NCBI RefSeq assembly: GCF_001665295.1
Contig: NZ_LZSE01000034.1
Location: forward strand, 124,001-188,000
Source: Mycobacterium sp. 1554424.7
GTDB lineage: Bacteria > Actinomycetota > Actinomycetes > Mycobacteriales > Mycobacteriaceae
Reading direction: 5' to 3'
DNA: 64,000 nt
Part shown: positions 1 to 11,503 of the stretch, piece by piece
How the letters are laid out: each line of letters opens with the position of its first letter
Position numbering within the stretch: the first letter of the stretch is position 1
Notes under the pieces: generated by a model
The model's input: the letters and a program-made list of their open reading frames with translations, nothing else
What the model was told of the DNA's origin: nothing
Databases searched by the model: none
Position numbers and translations under genes: made by a program

Positions 1-820
1 TCACCAGCAGCGTCTCGTCGCCCAGCACCCGCAGGCCGCTGGGCGCGTCGGTGCGAACCTCGATATCGGCGTTTTCGGCGGCCACCTTGTGGCGCGAAAT
101 CGCCTCGGACACAACGGTATCCACCTCGACGTCGGTGACGTTGGGCAGCGGATCGGCCCCCTGCAGCCGGGACAGCTCGATCAGCTCGGCGACCATGTCC
201 CCCAGCCGGTTGGCCTCCACGAGCACCTTTTCGGCGAAGCGGCGCACGGTTTCCGAGTCGTCCGCGGAGGCCAGCAGGGCCTCGGCTAGCAGCGCCATGG
301 CGCCCACCGGGGTCTTGAGCTCGTGGCTGACGTTGGCCACGAAATCGCGTCTGGTGGCCTCCATCCGGGCGTAGTCGGACTGATCGTGGACGAACACCAC
401 CGCGAACCGGCGGTCCTCTTCGCTCAGCAACCGCGCCTGCCCGTGCACCGACAGCCCGGACCGGCCGGCCGCGCGTTTCGGCGGGCGCAGGTCGAACTCG
501 ACGTCGACGCCGGTGAGCGCCTGCTGCGCGGCCTGCCAGGCCTGGTCGTCGAGCTGCCGATCCCGCACCAGGCCCAATTCCCTGGCCCGGTCGTTGAGAT
601 AGACGACGTCGCGATGAGAATCCACCACCGCGGCTCCGAGCGGCATCAGCGCGACGATGCGTTGCAGCATCTGCGCGACGGTGATGCCCGTCCATTCGGT
701 GGTGGATTGCTGACGGCGCTCTACCGCCCGCGGCGCCAGCCGGACCCCGGCCGCAACTCCCGCGGCCAGTGCCAGCACTGACAAGACCCCGGCCAGCAAC
801 AGCGCCGAGAACACAGTCAC
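1..820 (-). CDS. senX3: SenX3 sensor histidine kinase, 3' part cut off by window edge
   Basis: Membrane sensor kinase of the SenX3-RegX3 phosphate-responsive two-component system. Translation from the GTG at 820 gives an N-terminal hydrophobic segment (about residues 1-25), a PAS-like region and the phospho-acceptor box [13 protein letters not shown], with His166 encoded at 323-325. The frame runs open to the window edge in the start of the ATPase domain (VLGDETLLV), so the catalytic N/G boxes and the partner regX3 lie outside. gpm1 lies upstream on the same strand, as in M. tuberculosis. Identity rests on near-residue match to remembered SenX3. Confidence 0.93.
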   Translation of the reverse strand, partial: MTVFSALLLAGVLSVLALAAGVAAGVRLAPRAVERRQQSTTEWTGITVAQMLQRIVALMPLGAAVVDSHRDVVYLNDRARELGLVRDRQLDDQAWQAAQQALTGVDVEFDLRPPKRAAGRSGLSVHGQARLLSEEDRRFAVVFVHDQSDYARMEATRRDFVANVSHELKTPVGAMALLAEALLASADDSETVRRFAEKVLVEANRLGDMVAELIELSRLQGADPLPNVTDVEVDTVVSEAISRHKVAAENADIEVRTDAPSGLRVLGDETLLV

Positions 821-969
821 AACAAAATCCTACAAATTTGGTGAACGCCGCCCTAGCGGGGCGCGGCCAAAATCGGACAAGTCACACCCTGCGCAACAGG
901 TGTTCCGCTCCCGTTTACGCGATGTTTGGCAATCAGGCCTTTAAAAGCCGGTGGTGGGCCCTTTCGGCC

Positions 970-1719
970 TCAGCCGCGGCCCTGGCTGGCAACCGCTGCG
1001 GCGCCGGCCGCGGCCGCCTCCGGATCCAGATAGGTACCACCCGTCAGCACCGGCCGCATGTCTTCGTCCAGGTCGTAGCGCAGGGGAATCCCGGTCGGGA
1101 TGTTCAGCCCGACGATCTCGTCGTCGGACATTCCGTCCAGGTATTTGACCAGGGCACGCAGCGAGTTGCCGTGCGCGACGATCAGCACCGTCTTGCCGCT
1201 CCGCAGGTCCGGGACGATGACGTCGGTGAAGTACGGCAGGAAACGGACCACGACGTCGGCGAGGCATTCGGTCAGCGGTCCGCCGCCGATGTTGGCGTAG
1301 CGCGGGTCGGTGTCCTGGCTGAATTTGCTGCCCCGCTCGATCGGCGGCGGCGGCGTGTCGTAGCTGCGCCGCCAGGTCATGAACTGTTCCTCGCCGTAGC
1401 GGTCCTTGGTCTCGGCCTTGTTCAGCCCCTGCAGCGCGCCGTAGTGGCGTTCGTTGAGGCGCCAGCTGCGCCGCACCGGGATCCACAGCCGGTCGGCGGT
1501 GTCCAGCGCCAGGTGCGCGGTGGTGATCGCCCGCCGCAGCAGCGAGGTGTAGAGCACGTCGGGCAGCAGCCCGTGTTCGGTCATCAGCTCGCCGCTGCGC
1601 ACCGCCTCGGCCCGGCCCTTCTCGGTCAGCCCGACGTCGACCCAGCCCGTGAACAGGTTGAGGGCATTCCAGTCGCTCTCGCCGTGGCGGAGCAGGACCA
1701 GCGTGGCAGTGTCTCCCAT
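970..1719 (-). CDS. gpm1: 2,3-bisphosphoglycerate-dependent phosphoglycerate mutase
   Basis: Cytosolic glycolytic and gluconeogenic enzyme interconverting 3- and 2-phosphoglycerate. The 249-residue product has the normal family length. The phospho-histidine motif [10 protein letters not shown] gives Arg11 and His12, Glu90 lies in [10 protein letters not shown], and the second histidine is His183 in [10 protein letters not shown]. The C-terminal tail is Ala/Gly rich, as in other mycobacterial copies. It lies 26 bp downstream of the YbjN-like gene. M. tuberculosis has a LysE-type transporter gene (Rv0488) at this point; there is no room for it here. Confidence 0.96.
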   Translation of the reverse strand: MGDTATLVLLRHGESDWNALNLFTGWVDVGLTEKGRAEAVRSGELMTEHGLLPDVLYTSLLRRAITTAHLALDTADRLWIPVRRSWRLNERHYGALQGLNKAETKDRYGEEQFMTWRRSYDTPPPPIERGSKFSQDTDPRYANIGGGPLTECLADVVVRFLPYFTDVIVPDLRSGKTVLIVAHGNSLRALVKYLDGMSDDEIVGLNIPTGIPLRYDLDEDMRPVLTGGTYLDPEAAAAGAAAVASQGRG

Positions 1720-1745
1720 GCCGGAAAGTCTCTCACGCGGACCCG

Positions 1746-2261
1746 TCAGTCGTCGGAGTCGTCGTCGTCAATGAGATGCGCGAACGCCTGCAGGTTCTTC
1801 AGCGACTCCCCGCGCGACACCCGCCACTCCCACTCTTTTTGAATCGACGAGCGAAAACCCAACTCCAGCAACGTATTAAAGTCCGAATCCACCGCCTCGA
1901 GCACCTGGCCGAGCACCCGGTCGATCTCGTCGGCGTCGACCGACGCCAGCGACATGCGGCCCACCAGGTAGATGTCCCCGACGTTGTCCAGCGTGTACGC
2001 GACGCCGTACAGCCGGCGATTGCGTCTGAGCAGGAACCGGTACACGCCCTCGTGGTTCTCGTCTGGCTTGCGGCACACGAACGCCTCCACCCGCACCGAA
2101 TGCTCGCCGACGCTCAGGATCGTGTTGGTCTTGAGCTTGCGCTCGCCGGGCAGCTCCACCACCAGGCCCGGCAGCCCGCCGTGCGCCCCGGGAAATTCCG
2201 AGTAGGTCAGCCCGCTCGCCCGCAGCGTGTGCTCGATCACGGCCTGAACCGTCGTATTCAC
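1746..2261 (-). CDS. YbjN-domain protein (Rv0487 orthologue)
   Basis: 171-residue soluble protein of the YbjN/type III chaperone-like fold, conserved next to mshA in mycobacteria; function unknown. The GTG start at 2261 overlaps the mshA stop in a GTGA, implying translational coupling. A much longer open frame upstream is only the shadow of mshA. The sequence is mixed alpha/beta with an acidic C-terminus (DDDDSDD) and no signal peptide or membrane segment. Its constant place behind mshA hints at a link with mycothiol metabolism, but that is inference only. Confidence 0.85.
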   Translation of the reverse strand: MNTTVQAVIEHTLRASGLTYSEFPGAHGGLPGLVVELPGERKLKTNTILSVGEHSVRVEAFVCRKPDENHEGVYRFLLRRNRRLYGVAYTLDNVGDIYLVGRMSLASVDADEIDRVLGQVLEAVDSDFNTLLELGFRSSIQKEWEWRVSRGESLKNLQAFAHLIDDDDSDD

Positions 2262-3589
2262 GCGTCCACCCCCCGACGCGTGGCCCAGCGGCGGGGCTTG
2301 CGCATCGACGCCCGGTCGCGAAACCGGCGCTGGCGCAGGGCGGAAAAGTCGCCGATCGCGCGCCGATAGCTGGCGAGCAGCGCGTCGATGGTGTTCTCCC
2401 AGGAGAAGGTGGCCGCGTGCGCGGCCGCCGCGCGGGCCATCGCGTCGGCCTGCGGCGCGGGCAGGCGCAGCAGCCGATCGAGGGCGCCCGCCCAGTCGCC
2501 GACGTTGTGCCCGGACACCAGCGCGCCGGACACCCCGTCGCGCACCGCCACCGGCAGCCCGCCGACCGCCGCGGCCACCACCGGGGTGCCGCACGCCTGC
2601 GCCTCGACGGCAACCAGCCCGAACGACTCCGAATAGCTCGGCACCGCAACGAGATTCGCGGCCCGGAACAGCGTCGCCAGGTCCGCGCGGGACTGCGGCG
2701 GCAGGAATGTCACCCGGTCGGCGATGCCGAGCTCGGCGGCCAGCCGAACCAGCCCGTCCGGAGAGGCCAGGCCGCTGCCCGACGGTCCCCCGGCCACCAC
2801 GATGCGCACCCCCGGCAGTTTCGCGGCGGCGCGCAGCACGATGTCGGGGGCCTTCAGCGGCTGGATCCGCCCGACGAAGGCCACCACGTCCTCGTCGATC
2901 GGCAGGCCGAGCGCGGCGCGGGCGGCGCGCCGGTCCCCCGGGCGGAACACGTCCAGATCCACACCGGGGTGGACCACGTCGATGCGCGCCGGATCGGCGT
3001 GATGAATCGAAATCAACTGCCGCGCTTCGTCTTCGGTGTTGACGATCAGCCGGTCCGCCTCGTCGACGACCTGCTGCTCCCCCACCGTGCGCAGCGGCGG
3101 CTCGGGCGCGTCCCCGTCGGCCAGAGCCGCGTTTTTCACCGCGGCCAGCGTGTGCGCGGTGTGCACCAGCGGCACCGCCCAGCGGTCTCGGGCCAGCCAG
3201 CCCACCTGCCCGGACAGCCAGTAGTGGGAGTGCACGATGTCGTAGTAGCCCGGCTCGTGCGACGCCTCGGCGCGCAGCACCCCGGCCGCGAACGCGCACA
3301 GCTGGGTCGGCAGGTCGTACTTGTCCAGGCCCTCGAACGGCCCCGCCACCACGTTGCGGACCAGCACGCCGGGCGCCACGTGGGCGACCGGCGGGTCGGC
3401 CGACGCGGTGGCCCGGGTGAAGATCTCCACCTCGATGCCGCGGCGGGCCAGGTGCAGCGCGGTCTGCAGCACATAGACGTTCATGCCGCCGGCGTCGCCG
3501 GTCCCCGGCTGGGCCAGCGGTGAGGTGTGCACCGCCAACACTGCAATCCGGCGCGGATCATTGAGCCGGAGGACGTCGTCGTGGCGCAC
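2258..3589 (-). CDS. mshA: D-inositol 3-phosphate glycosyltransferase (mycothiol synthesis)
   Basis: Catalyses the first step of mycothiol biosynthesis, moving N-acetylglucosamine from UDP-GlcNAc to 1L-myo-inositol 1-phosphate. The 443-residue product is a GT-B fold GT4 enzyme. The N-terminal domain has the glycine-rich [11 protein letters not shown] loop and VHSHYW. The C-terminal domain has [12 protein letters not shown] and the nucleotide-sugar motif [17 protein letters not shown] with the family E-x7-E spacing. It follows the ROK regulator by 53 bp and overlaps the YbjN-like gene by 4 nt, suggesting one transcript. Confidence 0.96.
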   Translation of the reverse strand: MRHDDVLRLNDPRRIAVLAVHTSPLAQPGTGDAGGMNVYVLQTALHLARRGIEVEIFTRATASADPPVAHVAPGVLVRNVVAGPFEGLDKYDLPTQLCAFAAGVLRAEASHEPGYYDIVHSHYWLSGQVGWLARDRWAVPLVHTAHTLAAVKNAALADGDAPEPPLRTVGEQQVVDEADRLIVNTEDEARQLISIHHADPARIDVVHPGVDLDVFRPGDRRAARAALGLPIDEDVVAFVGRIQPLKAPDIVLRAAAKLPGVRIVVAGGPSGSGLASPDGLVRLAAELGIADRVTFLPPQSRADLATLFRAANLVAVPSYSESFGLVAVEAQACGTPVVAAAVGGLPVAVRDGVSGALVSGHNVGDWAGALDRLLRLPAPQADAMARAAAAHAATFSWENTIDALLASYRRAIGDFSALRQRRFRDRASMRKPRRWATRRGVDA

Positions 3590-3642
3590 GCTTTTATGTC
3601 TACAGGACGGGCCGCCGCCCGGCCCAAGGGCCGCTGTTCGCG

Positions 3643-4950
3643 CTAAGCGGACGACTCGTCGGCGACGTCGCGCAGCCGCAGGTCCAGCGCACCGGCGCGC
3701 CGCATCGCGCCGAGCGGGTCGGCGTACAACCCGCCCAGCGACACCGTCCCGGCCCCGGCCTCCTGCACCCGGTTGCCGAACGCGGTGACGCGGATATCGC
3801 GCGGCGTCAGGACCGAGCGTTCGGCGAACGCGGCCTCCACGTGCTCCATCGCCTCGGGGTATTCGGTGAAGGCCTGCCCGCCGACCACCAGTTCGTCGGG
3901 GTTGAGCATGTCGCGCAGCAACGCGACCGACTCGCCGAGGATCCGAGCCCGCTCCGCCAGCAGGTCCCTGGCCTGCTGGTTGCCGGCGCGAGCCGTCCGC
4001 AGCAGGTCGGTCATCGCGGTCGCGGACCCGATGACGCGGGTCGCCGGGGCGACGCCGGGAAGGATTTTCAGCCGGCGCGCGGCCGCCAGGACCGCTTCGT
4101 CGCTGACCGTGGACTCCAGCTGTCCGGTGCCGCCGAGCAACTCGGAGCGGGCGGGCAGCGCCGCGATGGTGCCGGGGCCGCTGGTCGGGCAGTGCACCCG
4201 CCCGCCGATCACCAGCGCGTAGCCCACGGTCTCGCGTGCGTACACATACAGGCTGGTCGGCGAGCTCGGCGCGAATCGCCGCAGGCCCAGCAGCAGTTCG
4301 GCGCCGGCCATCGCGTCGACGTGGGAGGCCACGGAAACCGGCAGTCCGAGCGCGTCGGCCAGCACGGGGCCGACCGGCGCCTGCCGCCAGCCCAGCCGCG
4401 GGTGGTCGACGTGGCCGGTGGCGCTGTCGACGGTGCCGCCGATCGCGACCCCGACCCAGAGCGGGCGGCGCCGGTGCCAGCGCCTCAGGTACCGGCTGGC
4501 GCTCTCGGCCAGCGACGCCAGCGCGGGCCCGGCGGCGCTGAGCGGCGTTGGGGTTTCGACGGTGTCCAGCGTGCGGCCGAACAGGTCGGTGGCCACGATG
4601 CTGGTGGTTCGCGCGCCGATGTGGACGCCCAGCGTCACGAACGGCTCATGGTTGATCTCCACCGGCACCCGCGGGCGTCCGATTGCTCCGGAGACGGCCA
4701 GGTCGGCGCGCTCGCGCAGCAGGCCGGCGTCGAGCAGGGCGATGACCTGGCGGTTGACCGTGGCGATGCTCAGCGATGTGACGCCGGCGATGACGTCACG
4801 GCCGACCGGGCCGCGCAACCGCACCGCGCGGAAGACCGACGCGGCGGCCGAATCCGAGATGTGCAGGGCCGGCGCCAGGATCTGGCGGTGCAGCCGGAGG
4901 GGAGCCTTGCGGCTAGGGGAATGACTGTGGGTGAGAGTTGTAGAGCGCAC
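3643..4950 (-). CDS. ROK-family transcriptional regulator (Rv0485 orthologue)
   Basis: 435-residue predicted DNA-binding regulator. A winged helix-turn-helix covers about residues 40-80 ([21 protein letters not shown]), followed by a ROK sugar-kinase-like domain with the phosphate loop [11 protein letters not shown]. The Cys-rich zinc motif of classical ROK repressors is not visible, so ligand binding may be altered. The first ATG at 4950 is used; its length fits the remembered M. tuberculosis protein. It is divergent from the SDR gene at 5124, and an inverted repeat lies in the gap between them. The target genes cannot be read from this window. Confidence 0.88.
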   Translation of the reverse strand: MRSTTLTHSHSPSRKAPLRLHRQILAPALHISDSAAASVFRAVRLRGPVGRDVIAGVTSLSIATVNRQVIALLDAGLLRERADLAVSGAIGRPRVPVEINHEPFVTLGVHIGARTTSIVATDLFGRTLDTVETPTPLSAAGPALASLAESASRYLRRWHRRRPLWVGVAIGGTVDSATGHVDHPRLGWRQAPVGPVLADALGLPVSVASHVDAMAGAELLLGLRRFAPSSPTSLYVYARETVGYALVIGGRVHCPTSGPGTIAALPARSELLGGTGQLESTVSDEAVLAAARRLKILPGVAPATRVIGSATAMTDLLRTARAGNQQARDLLAERARILGESVALLRDMLNPDELVVGGQAFTEYPEAMEHVEAAFAERSVLTPRDIRVTAFGNRVQEAGAGTVSLGGLYADPLGAMRRAGALDLRLRDVADESSA

Positions 4951-5037
4951 GAGCGTCCTTTGTCCGAGTTCGAATGGCCGGCTTCGGCCACGCCTGATAG
5001 GTCAGGAGCGGCAAAGTGCGCGGCAACAACACGCACT

Positions 5038-5059
5038 CGCCGCGCAAAGACACGCGGCG
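5038..5059. promoter_or_regulatory. Inverted repeat in divergent ROK/SDR promoter region
   Basis: Perfect 7-bp arms CGCCGCG and CGCGGCG are separated by 8 nt. Flanking AACAC (left, after a 5-nt bulge) and GTGTT (right) extend the symmetry. It sits between the divergent starts at 4950 and 5124, where an operator for the adjacent ROK regulator would be expected. No experiment is implied. Confidence 0.4.
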
Positions 5060-5123
5060 GTGTTGTCGAACAGGGCGCTGAGGTGCACTCCGAGAATTTA
5101 GCACGTTTATTAGAGTTGTTCCG

Positions 5124-5873
5124 ATGAACGCCCCAGGGGGACAACAACGGGTCGCGGTGGTCACCGGTGCCAGCTCGGGAATCGGCGAGGCGACCGCCAA
5201 AGTGCTTGCGGGCCTTGGCTTTCACGTCGTCGCCGTGGCGCGCCGTGCGGACCGGATCAACGCGCTGACCGACGAGATCGGTGGGACGCCGATTGTGGCC
5301 GACGTCACAGACGACGGCGCGGTGCGGGCGCTGGCGGACAAGGTCGGCCGGGTCGATGTGTTGGTCAACAATGCCGGTGGCGCTTGGGGACTCGAGCCCG
5401 TCGCCGAGGCCGACCTCGAGCACTGGCGGTGGATGTGGGAGACCAACGTGATGGGCACGCTGCGGGTCACCCGCGCGCTGCTGCCCAAGCTCGCCGACTC
5501 CGGTGACGGATTGATCGTCACCGTCACCTCCGTTGCGGCGATGGAGACCTACGACGGCGGCGCCGGCTACACCGCGGCCAAACACGCGCAGGGCGCGCTG
5601 CACCGAACGCTGCGCGGCGAGCTGTTGGGAAAACCGGTGCGGCTCACCGAGATTGCCCCGGGCGCGGTCGAAACCGAGTTCTCGCTAGTCCGTTTCGACG
5701 GCGACGCGCAGCGCGCGGACGCGGTGTACACCGGGCTGACGCCGTTGGTGGCAAACGACGTCGCCGAGGTGATCGGTTTCGTGGCCTCGCGGCCGTCCCA
5801 CGTCAACCTGGACCTGATCGTCATGAAGCCGCGCGACCAGGCGAGCGCGACGCGGTTTAACCGCCGGGGCTAG
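5124..5873 (+). CDS. Short-chain dehydrogenase/reductase (Rv0484c orthologue)
   Basis: 249-residue classical SDR, probably an NAD(P)H-dependent oxidoreductase of unknown substrate. The cofactor loop GASSGIG is at residues 15-21, NNAG at about 82-85, and the catalytic triad reads Ser136, Tyr149 and Lys153 (YTAAK). After the first beta strand the sequence ARRADR carries arginines, favouring NADP(H). The last 17 nt overlap the end of the convergent lprQ gene. It faces the ROK regulator across a 173-bp spacer and is the only gene on that side, so co-regulation with mshA is possible but unproven. Confidence 0.9.
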   Translation: MNAPGGQQRVAVVTGASSGIGEATAKVLAGLGFHVVAVARRADRINALTDEIGGTPIVADVTDDGAVRALADKVGRVDVLVNNAGGAWGLEPVAEADLEHWRWMWETNVMGTLRVTRALLPKLADSGDGLIVTVTSVAAMETYDGGAGYTAAKHAQGALHRTLRGELLGKPVRLTEIAPGAVETEFSLVRFDGDAQRADAVYTGLTPLVANDVAEVIGFVASRPSHVNLDLIVMKPRDQASATRFNRRG

Positions 5874-7215
5874 GGGACGTCGTTGTCGTCGTGGGCGTGC
5901 CCGACAGCGTCGGGGCGTTCGACGGCGTGACCGGCGCGGTCACCGGAATCTGAGTCGAGGGCGGATGCGCGGTCGGGGGCGGCAGCGCCGACATCGCCAC
6001 CCAGGTGTCCCAGTCCACGGCCCAGTCCCAGATGTCGCCGTCGGAGTAGGAAAGCTGGATCGAACTTCCAGTCACCTCGACCGGGTCGCCATACATCGCG
6101 GTCGGGTAATACTCCGCGGCGTCGGCGGTCGACAGGTTGATGCAGCCGTTGGTGACGTTGCTGTTCCCCTGCGCGCCCGCGCTGGACGGGTTGGCGTGGA
6201 TGAACTCGCCGTTGTTGGAGATCCGCACCGCCCACCGTTCGTGAGCGTTGCTGTAGCCCGCGGCCGGGTTGGACATGTAGAAGTCGGCGTACTTCTCGGT
6301 CACCACGTGAATGCCGTTTCGGGTCACATTGCGCGCCTTGTCGGCCTCGCCGTAGCTGCACGGGAAGTCCATGATGACGCCCGCGTCGGTGACGACCTGG
6401 ATGCGGTGGGATGTGACCTCGGCCTTGACGACCTGCTTGCGGCCGATCTGAAAGTGCAACGAGATGTCGTCGGCGCCGAACGCGCCGTCACCGAACGGCC
6501 GCCCGTAGAGCTTGGCGTCGACGTTGACGGTGGTGCCGGCGGGGTAGTACTCCCGCGGGCGCCAGTGCACGCGCGCCCCCTGCCGCTCGTCGGGCAGCCA
6601 GGCCCAGCTGCCCTCGACCGGCGGGGTGGTGGTGACGGTCAGCGCCTTCTCGACGGCGGCCTTGTCACTGATCGGGGCGTCGAACTGAATGATGATCGGC
6701 GCGGCGACCCCGACGGTCTGGCCGTCGGCCAACTGGAAGGCGCCGCCGATCTTCTTGCTCGGTGACACGGTGGTGAACTTGCCGGTCACCGGGACGGCCT
6801 TGCCGTTGTGGCCGACGGCCGAACCGCTCCAGGTGTAGGTCGCGTCGTAGCCCAGCGGCTCGGTGGTGGTGTAGACGGTGCGGTCGGAGTTGAAGGACCC
6901 GGCGACGACCTTGCCCGACGAGTTGGTCAGCGCCACCTTCTGGAACCAGCCGTCAGTCACCTGAACGCTGATCGGCGCCACCGGAACCACGTCGGCTGCG
7001 GCGTCCGCGGGCGAGAACTTGAGCTGGGGCGCCGGCGGCTCCTTCTTGTTCTCGGCTTGCTTGGCCACAGTGCCCGCGCAGGCGGCCAATACGCTGGGGG
7101 CGAACACGCCGAGTCCCAGGGCCGCCAAGGCCAAGCGCCGGTTCATCGGCGGAGGGGAACTGGATGCGCTCACGACATCTAAAGATACCGGGCGAATAGA
7201 CCCCAACCGCGCCAC
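5857..7215 (-). CDS. lprQ: L,D-transpeptidase lipoprotein LprQ (LdtMt5 type)
   Basis: Envelope enzyme that makes or attaches 3-3 peptidoglycan cross-links. A lipoprotein signal runs to the lipobox SVLAAC (Cys46), followed by Ig-like domains and a YkuD catalytic domain. The catalytic region shows His340 in FIHANP and Cys358 in VTNGCINLS. Asn stands where most Ldts have the second His of SHGC, a known oddity of the LdtMt5 branch. The tail is Pro/Thr rich. The GTG at 7173 (VSASSS) is a credible shorter start giving a more typical signal peptide; similarity to the remembered M. tuberculosis N-terminus favours the longer form. Confidence 0.92.
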   Translation of the reverse strand: MARLGSIRPVSLDVVSASSSPPPMNRRLALAALGLGVFAPSVLAACAGTVAKQAENKKEPPAPQLKFSPADAAADVVPVAPISVQVTDGWFQKVALTNSSGKVVAGSFNSDRTVYTTTEPLGYDATYTWSGSAVGHNGKAVPVTGKFTTVSPSKKIGGAFQLADGQTVGVAAPIIIQFDAPISDKAAVEKALTVTTTPPVEGSWAWLPDERQGARVHWRPREYYPAGTTVNVDAKLYGRPFGDGAFGADDISLHFQIGRKQVVKAEVTSHRIQVVTDAGVIMDFPCSYGEADKARNVTRNGIHVVTEKYADFYMSNPAAGYSNAHERWAVRISNNGEFIHANPSSAGAQGNSNVTNGCINLSTADAAEYYPTAMYGDPVEVTGSSIQLSYSDGDIWDWAVDWDTWVAMSALPPPTAHPPSTQIPVTAPVTPSNAPTLSGTPTTTTTSPSPGG

Positions 7216-7255
7216 GACAATTCGACGCTGACGTGCAACTGCGCGAGATTGACCG

Positions 7256-8359
7256 CTACAGCCTGCAGCCGAGCAGGACAGGCTCCGGTTTCAGTGTGAT
7301 GCCAAACACAGCCTCGACTCCGTCACGCACCCTCCGGGCCAGCGCGATTACGTCCTCGGTGGTGGCGCCGCCGCGGTTGGTCAGGGCGAGCGCGTGCTTG
7401 GTCGAAAGCCGGCACGGCGCCTCGGGGCCGCCCGCCTCCGGCTGCGGATAGCCCCTCCCGAAGCCCGCGCGCTCCACCAGCCAGCCCGCCGCCAGCTTGA
7501 CCCCGTCCGGCGCCGGGTAGTGCGGGACCGGCCCCTCGACGCGGCCGGCCAGCCGCTCGTAGACCTCCGGTGACACGACGGGATTGGTGAAGAACGACCC
7601 GACGCTCCAGGTGTCGTGGTCGTCCGCGTCGAGCACCATGCCCTTGCGCGCCCGCAGCGTCAGCACCGCCTCGCGGACGGCCCGGGGGTCGCCGCGCTCG
7701 CCGCTGCCGGCGTCCAGCGCCGCCGTCAGCTCGCCGTAGCGCAACGGCGCACTGCGGCCCGACGGGTCCAGCGCGAACTCGACTTCCAGTACCACGCAAG
7801 GGATTTCGCCCCCCGCCTGCGATGCCTGCTTGAACACGCTGGTGCGGTAGCCGAAGCCCAGCTCGCCGCCCGGCACCCAGCGCACCTCGCCGCTGTCGCG
7901 GTCCAGCACCCGGACCCGCGTGATGGTGTCGGACACCTCGGCGCCATAGGCCCCGACGTTCTGCACCGGCGTCGCGCCGGCCGACCCGGGGATGCCCGAC
8001 AGGCACTCCAGCCCGCCCAAGCCGTGCTCGATGGACATCACCACCACGTCGTCCCACACCGCGCCCGCCTCGGCGCGCACCAGATTGCCGTCCACGCTGA
8101 TGCCGTCGTTGGCCAGGCGCACCGCGGTCAGATCCGTCAACGTATCCGCGATCACCAGGTTGGAGCCCCCGGCAAACACCAGCACCGGCCGGGTTGCGGA
8201 GTCCAGTTGCCGCAAGACGGCGACCACCTGCTCGGTGCTCGCGCAGGTGATCAGGCGTCGCGCGATCGGCCCGACCCGCATCGTGGTCAGCGGCGCCAGC
8301 GGCACCGCCTCGTCGACGCGCGCGCCGGCGAAGAGCGAACCGGCACCGCTCGTTTTCAT
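7256..8359 (-). CDS. murB: UDP-N-acetylenolpyruvoylglucosamine reductase
   Basis: FAD enzyme that reduces UDP-GlcNAc-enolpyruvate to UDP-MurNAc in cytoplasmic peptidoglycan synthesis. The 367-residue protein has the FAD-binding stretch GGSNLVI at 64-70, [15 protein letters not shown] at 125-139, and SVGSFFTNP at 252-260 carrying the probable proton-donor Ser255. GYRTSVFK at 170-177 matches the substrate-binding loop of type I MurB. It lies directly upstream of the lprQ transpeptidase gene (40 bp gap), forming a small cell-wall pair, and is divergent from the DUF2505 gene. Confidence 0.96.
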   Translation of the reverse strand: MKTSGAGSLFAGARVDEAVPLAPLTTMRVGPIARRLITCASTEQVVAVLRQLDSATRPVLVFAGGSNLVIADTLTDLTAVRLANDGISVDGNLVRAEAGAVWDDVVVMSIEHGLGGLECLSGIPGSAGATPVQNVGAYGAEVSDTITRVRVLDRDSGEVRWVPGGELGFGYRTSVFKQASQAGGEIPCVVLEVEFALDPSGRSAPLRYGELTAALDAGSGERGDPRAVREAVLTLRARKGMVLDADDHDTWSVGSFFTNPVVSPEVYERLAGRVEGPVPHYPAPDGVKLAAGWLVERAGFGRGYPQPEAGGPEAPCRLSTKHALALTNRGGATTEDVIALARRVRDGVEAVFGITLKPEPVLLGCRL

Positions 8360-8385
8360 GGCCCGTAACGGTAGCCTGGCCAGCT

Positions 8386-8910
8386 ATGCCGCATTCATTC
8401 GAGTTGTCGGCCGACTACGAGGAGAGCGTCGACGAGGTCCGTCGGGCTTTCCAGGAGGAGGGGTACTGGCGGGCCCGGCTGGCCGACATTCCCGTCGACG
8501 AGGCGAGGCTCGAATCGATGCGGGTCGGTGGCGAGTCCGGCCGGGACGGCACGGTCGAGGTGGTCACCCTGCAGGTGGTGCGCAGCCACAACCTGCACGC
8601 CATCGTCAAGCAGCTGCACCGGGGCGACCTCTGCATCCGGCGCAGGGAAACCTGGGGGCCCCTCGTCGACGGCACGGCCGCCGGCTCGATCGTGGTCACG
8701 ATCCTGGACACCCCGGTCCACGTCTCGGGCCCGGGGGAACTGTCGCCGATCGCCGACTCCGGCGGCGCCCGGCTCACCTGCCGGATGACCGTCCAGGTGC
8801 GGATCCCGATCATCGGCGGCAAGGTGGAGAGGCTCATCGGCGCCCAGCTGGACGAGCTGGTGAGCCGGGAACAACGCTTGACCGCGGAGTGGATCGCCAA
8901 GAGCGCCTGA
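8386..8910 (+). CDS. DUF2505 family protein (Rv0481c orthologue)
   Basis: 174-residue protein starting MPHSFELSADY, typical of actinobacterial DUF2505 proteins, whose fold resembles the START/polyketide-cyclase lipid-binding family. No signal peptide or membrane segment is seen. The start ATG is 26 bp from the divergent murB start, so the two promoters overlap. A nitrilase gene follows after 24 bp. Function is unknown; ligand binding is only suggested by the fold family. Confidence 0.85.
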   Translation: MPHSFELSADYEESVDEVRRAFQEEGYWRARLADIPVDEARLESMRVGGESGRDGTVEVVTLQVVRSHNLHAIVKQLHRGDLCIRRRETWGPLVDGTAAGSIVVTILDTPVHVSGPGELSPIADSGGARLTCRMTVQVRIPIIGGKVERLIGAQLDELVSREQRLTAEWIAKSA

Positions 8911-8934
8911 GCCACGGGGCCTAAGCTGGCGCCC

Positions 8935-9777
8935 ATGCGAATCGCCTTGGCGCAGATCCTCAGCGGCAGCGATCCGGCAGCGAACCTGGAGCTGGTCCGC
9001 GAACACACCCGCCGGGCCGCCGACGCGGGCGCGGCGCTGGTGGTCTTCCCGGAGGCGACCATGTGCCGGTTCGGCGTTCCGCTGGCCCCGGTCGCCGAGC
9101 CCGTCGACGGGCCCTGGGCGAACGGCGTGCGCCGGATCGCAGCGGAGTCCGGGATCACCGTGATCGCGGGGATGTTCACCCCCGCCGGCGACGGGCGGGT
9201 GCGGAACACGCTGATCGTGGCCGGGCCGGGAGCCCCGAACCGGCCCGACGCCCACTACGACAAGATCCACCTCTACGACGCGTTCGGCTTCAGCGAATCG
9301 CGCACCGTGGCGCCCGGCCATGAGCCGGTGGTGGTCGAGGTCGACGACGTCCGGGTGGGATTGAGCGTTTGCTACGACGTCCGCTTCCCGGCGCTCTACA
9401 CCGAGCTGGCCCGGCGCGGCGCCCAGCTGATCGTCGTCTGCGCGTCCTGGGGCTCGGGGCCCGGCAAGCTCGAGCAGTGGACGCTGCTGGCCCGGGCCCG
9501 CGCGCTGGACTCCATGAGCTACGTCGCCGCGGTCGGTCAGGCCGACCCGGGCGAGGCGCTGACCAAGTCCGGATCGGGCGCCGGCGCGCCGCTGGGGGTG
9601 GGCGGCAGCCTGGTGGTCTCGCCGCTGGGCGAGGTGGTCGCGTCGGCGGGTGACGGCCCGCAATTGGTGGTCGCCGACATCCACGTCGATCGCGTAGCCG
9701 CGGCCCGGGACAGCATCGCGGTGCTGCGAAACCGCACAGAGTTTGCTCAGCTGGATAGTGCAGAATCGGTTGGGTGA
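8935..9777 (+). CDS. Carbon-nitrogen hydrolase, nitrilase superfamily (Rv0480c orthologue)
   Basis: 280-residue cytosolic amidase-like enzyme. The Glu-Lys-Cys triad is visible as Glu40 (VVFPEATMC), Lys110 (HYDKIHLYDAFG) and Cys146 (LSVCYDVRFP). The KIHLYDAFGF wording is shared with the Nit1/omega-amidase branch, which acts on alpha-ketoglutaramate or deaminated glutathione; which of these applies cannot be settled here. The stop overlaps the next gene's GTG by 4 nt, so the two are probably co-translated. Confidence 0.9.
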   Translation: MRIALAQILSGSDPAANLELVREHTRRAADAGAALVVFPEATMCRFGVPLAPVAEPVDGPWANGVRRIAAESGITVIAGMFTPAGDGRVRNTLIVAGPGAPNRPDAHYDKIHLYDAFGFSESRTVAPGHEPVVVEVDDVRVGLSVCYDVRFPALYTELARRGAQLIVVCASWGSGPGKLEQWTLLARARALDSMSYVAAVGQADPGEALTKSGSGAGAPLGVGGSLVVSPLGEVVASAGDGPQLVVADIHVDRVAAARDSIAVLRNRTEFAQLDSAESVG

Positions 9778-10813
9778 CAAACCCACAAGGCCCCCAGGGA
9801 CCACCACCGAACGAGGGCCCGTCGACGTGGGCCCGTCCCGGCAACCAAGGTCCCTTCGGCCAGCCCCCGACTGAGCGGCCGACCGAGCGCATCAACACCG
9901 GCGGTCCGGCCCACCAGGCGCCGCCGCCGGCCGCTGCCGGTCAGCAAACCGAACAGCTGAGCGTGCCGCATCAGAACCCGCCGCGCCCCAGCTACCCGCC
10001 GCCGCCCATCCCGCCCGCCGGCCCGACGGAGACGCTGGCCACTCCCGACGAAGAGTCGGCACCGGTGAAAAGAAAACGACGCTTCCTTCGCGACCCGCTG
10101 TCCATCCTGCTGATCTGCATCATCGTCTTCGCGCTGATCATCGCGGCGCTGGTCGGCGGCGAGCTCTACGTCCGTCACGTGGCGAACAGCAAGGTCGCCG
10201 AGGCGGTCGCGTGCGAGGTCAAGGATCAGGCCACCGCCTCCTTCGGCGTCACGCCGCTGATGCTGTGGCAGCAGGCGACGAAGCACTACACCAACATCTC
10301 GGTGCAGACGGCCGGCAACAATCTCCGCGATGCCAAGGGCATGAAGCTCAACCTCAACATCCGCGACGTCCGGCTCCAGTCGAACGCCAACTCGAAGGGC
10401 ACCATCGGCTCGCTGGACGCCACCATCACCTGGACCACCGACGGCATCAAGCAGTCGGTGCAAAACGCGATCCCGGTCCTGGGGCCGTTCGTCACCAACA
10501 GCGTGACCACCCACCCGGCCGACGGCACCGTCGAGCTCAAGGGCATGTTGGACAACATCACGGCCAAGCCGGTGGTGTCCGGCAACGGGCTGGAGCTGCA
10601 GATCGTCAGCTTCAACGCGCTGGGCTTCACCATGCCGAAGGAATCGGTGCAGTCGACGCTGGACGACTACTTCTCGAGCCTGACCAAGAACTTCCCCCTG
10701 GGCATTCACGCCGACAGCGTGCAGGTCACCGATACCGGTGTGACAAGCCACTTTTCGACGCAGAACGCCAGCATCCCGAACAACAAGAGCACCAACCCCT
10801 GCTTCGCCAACCT

Positions 10814-10817
<4 letters not shown>
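9774..10817 (+). CDS. DUF2993-like membrane-anchored protein (Rv0479c orthologue)
   Basis: 347-residue envelope protein. Residues 1-100 are rich in Pro, Gly and Gln and probably cytoplasmic. A basic patch (KRKRRFLRD) precedes one membrane helix at about 108-132, and the rest lies outside. The outer part resembles DUF2993/LmeA-type proteins, which bind phospholipid and in mycobacteria affect mannan elongation; that role is not shown for this paralogue. The GTG start overlaps the nitrilase stop (GTGA). Its 3' end overlaps the convergent deoC by 4 nt. Confidence 0.85.

Positions 10818-11503
<686 letters not shown>

Noticed and set aside
1746-3299. Single 517-residue protein covering the YbjN-like gene and part of mshA
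   Set aside because: The upstream part is an out-of-frame reading of mshA. A GTG at 2261 coupled to the mshA stop gives the proper 171-residue product.
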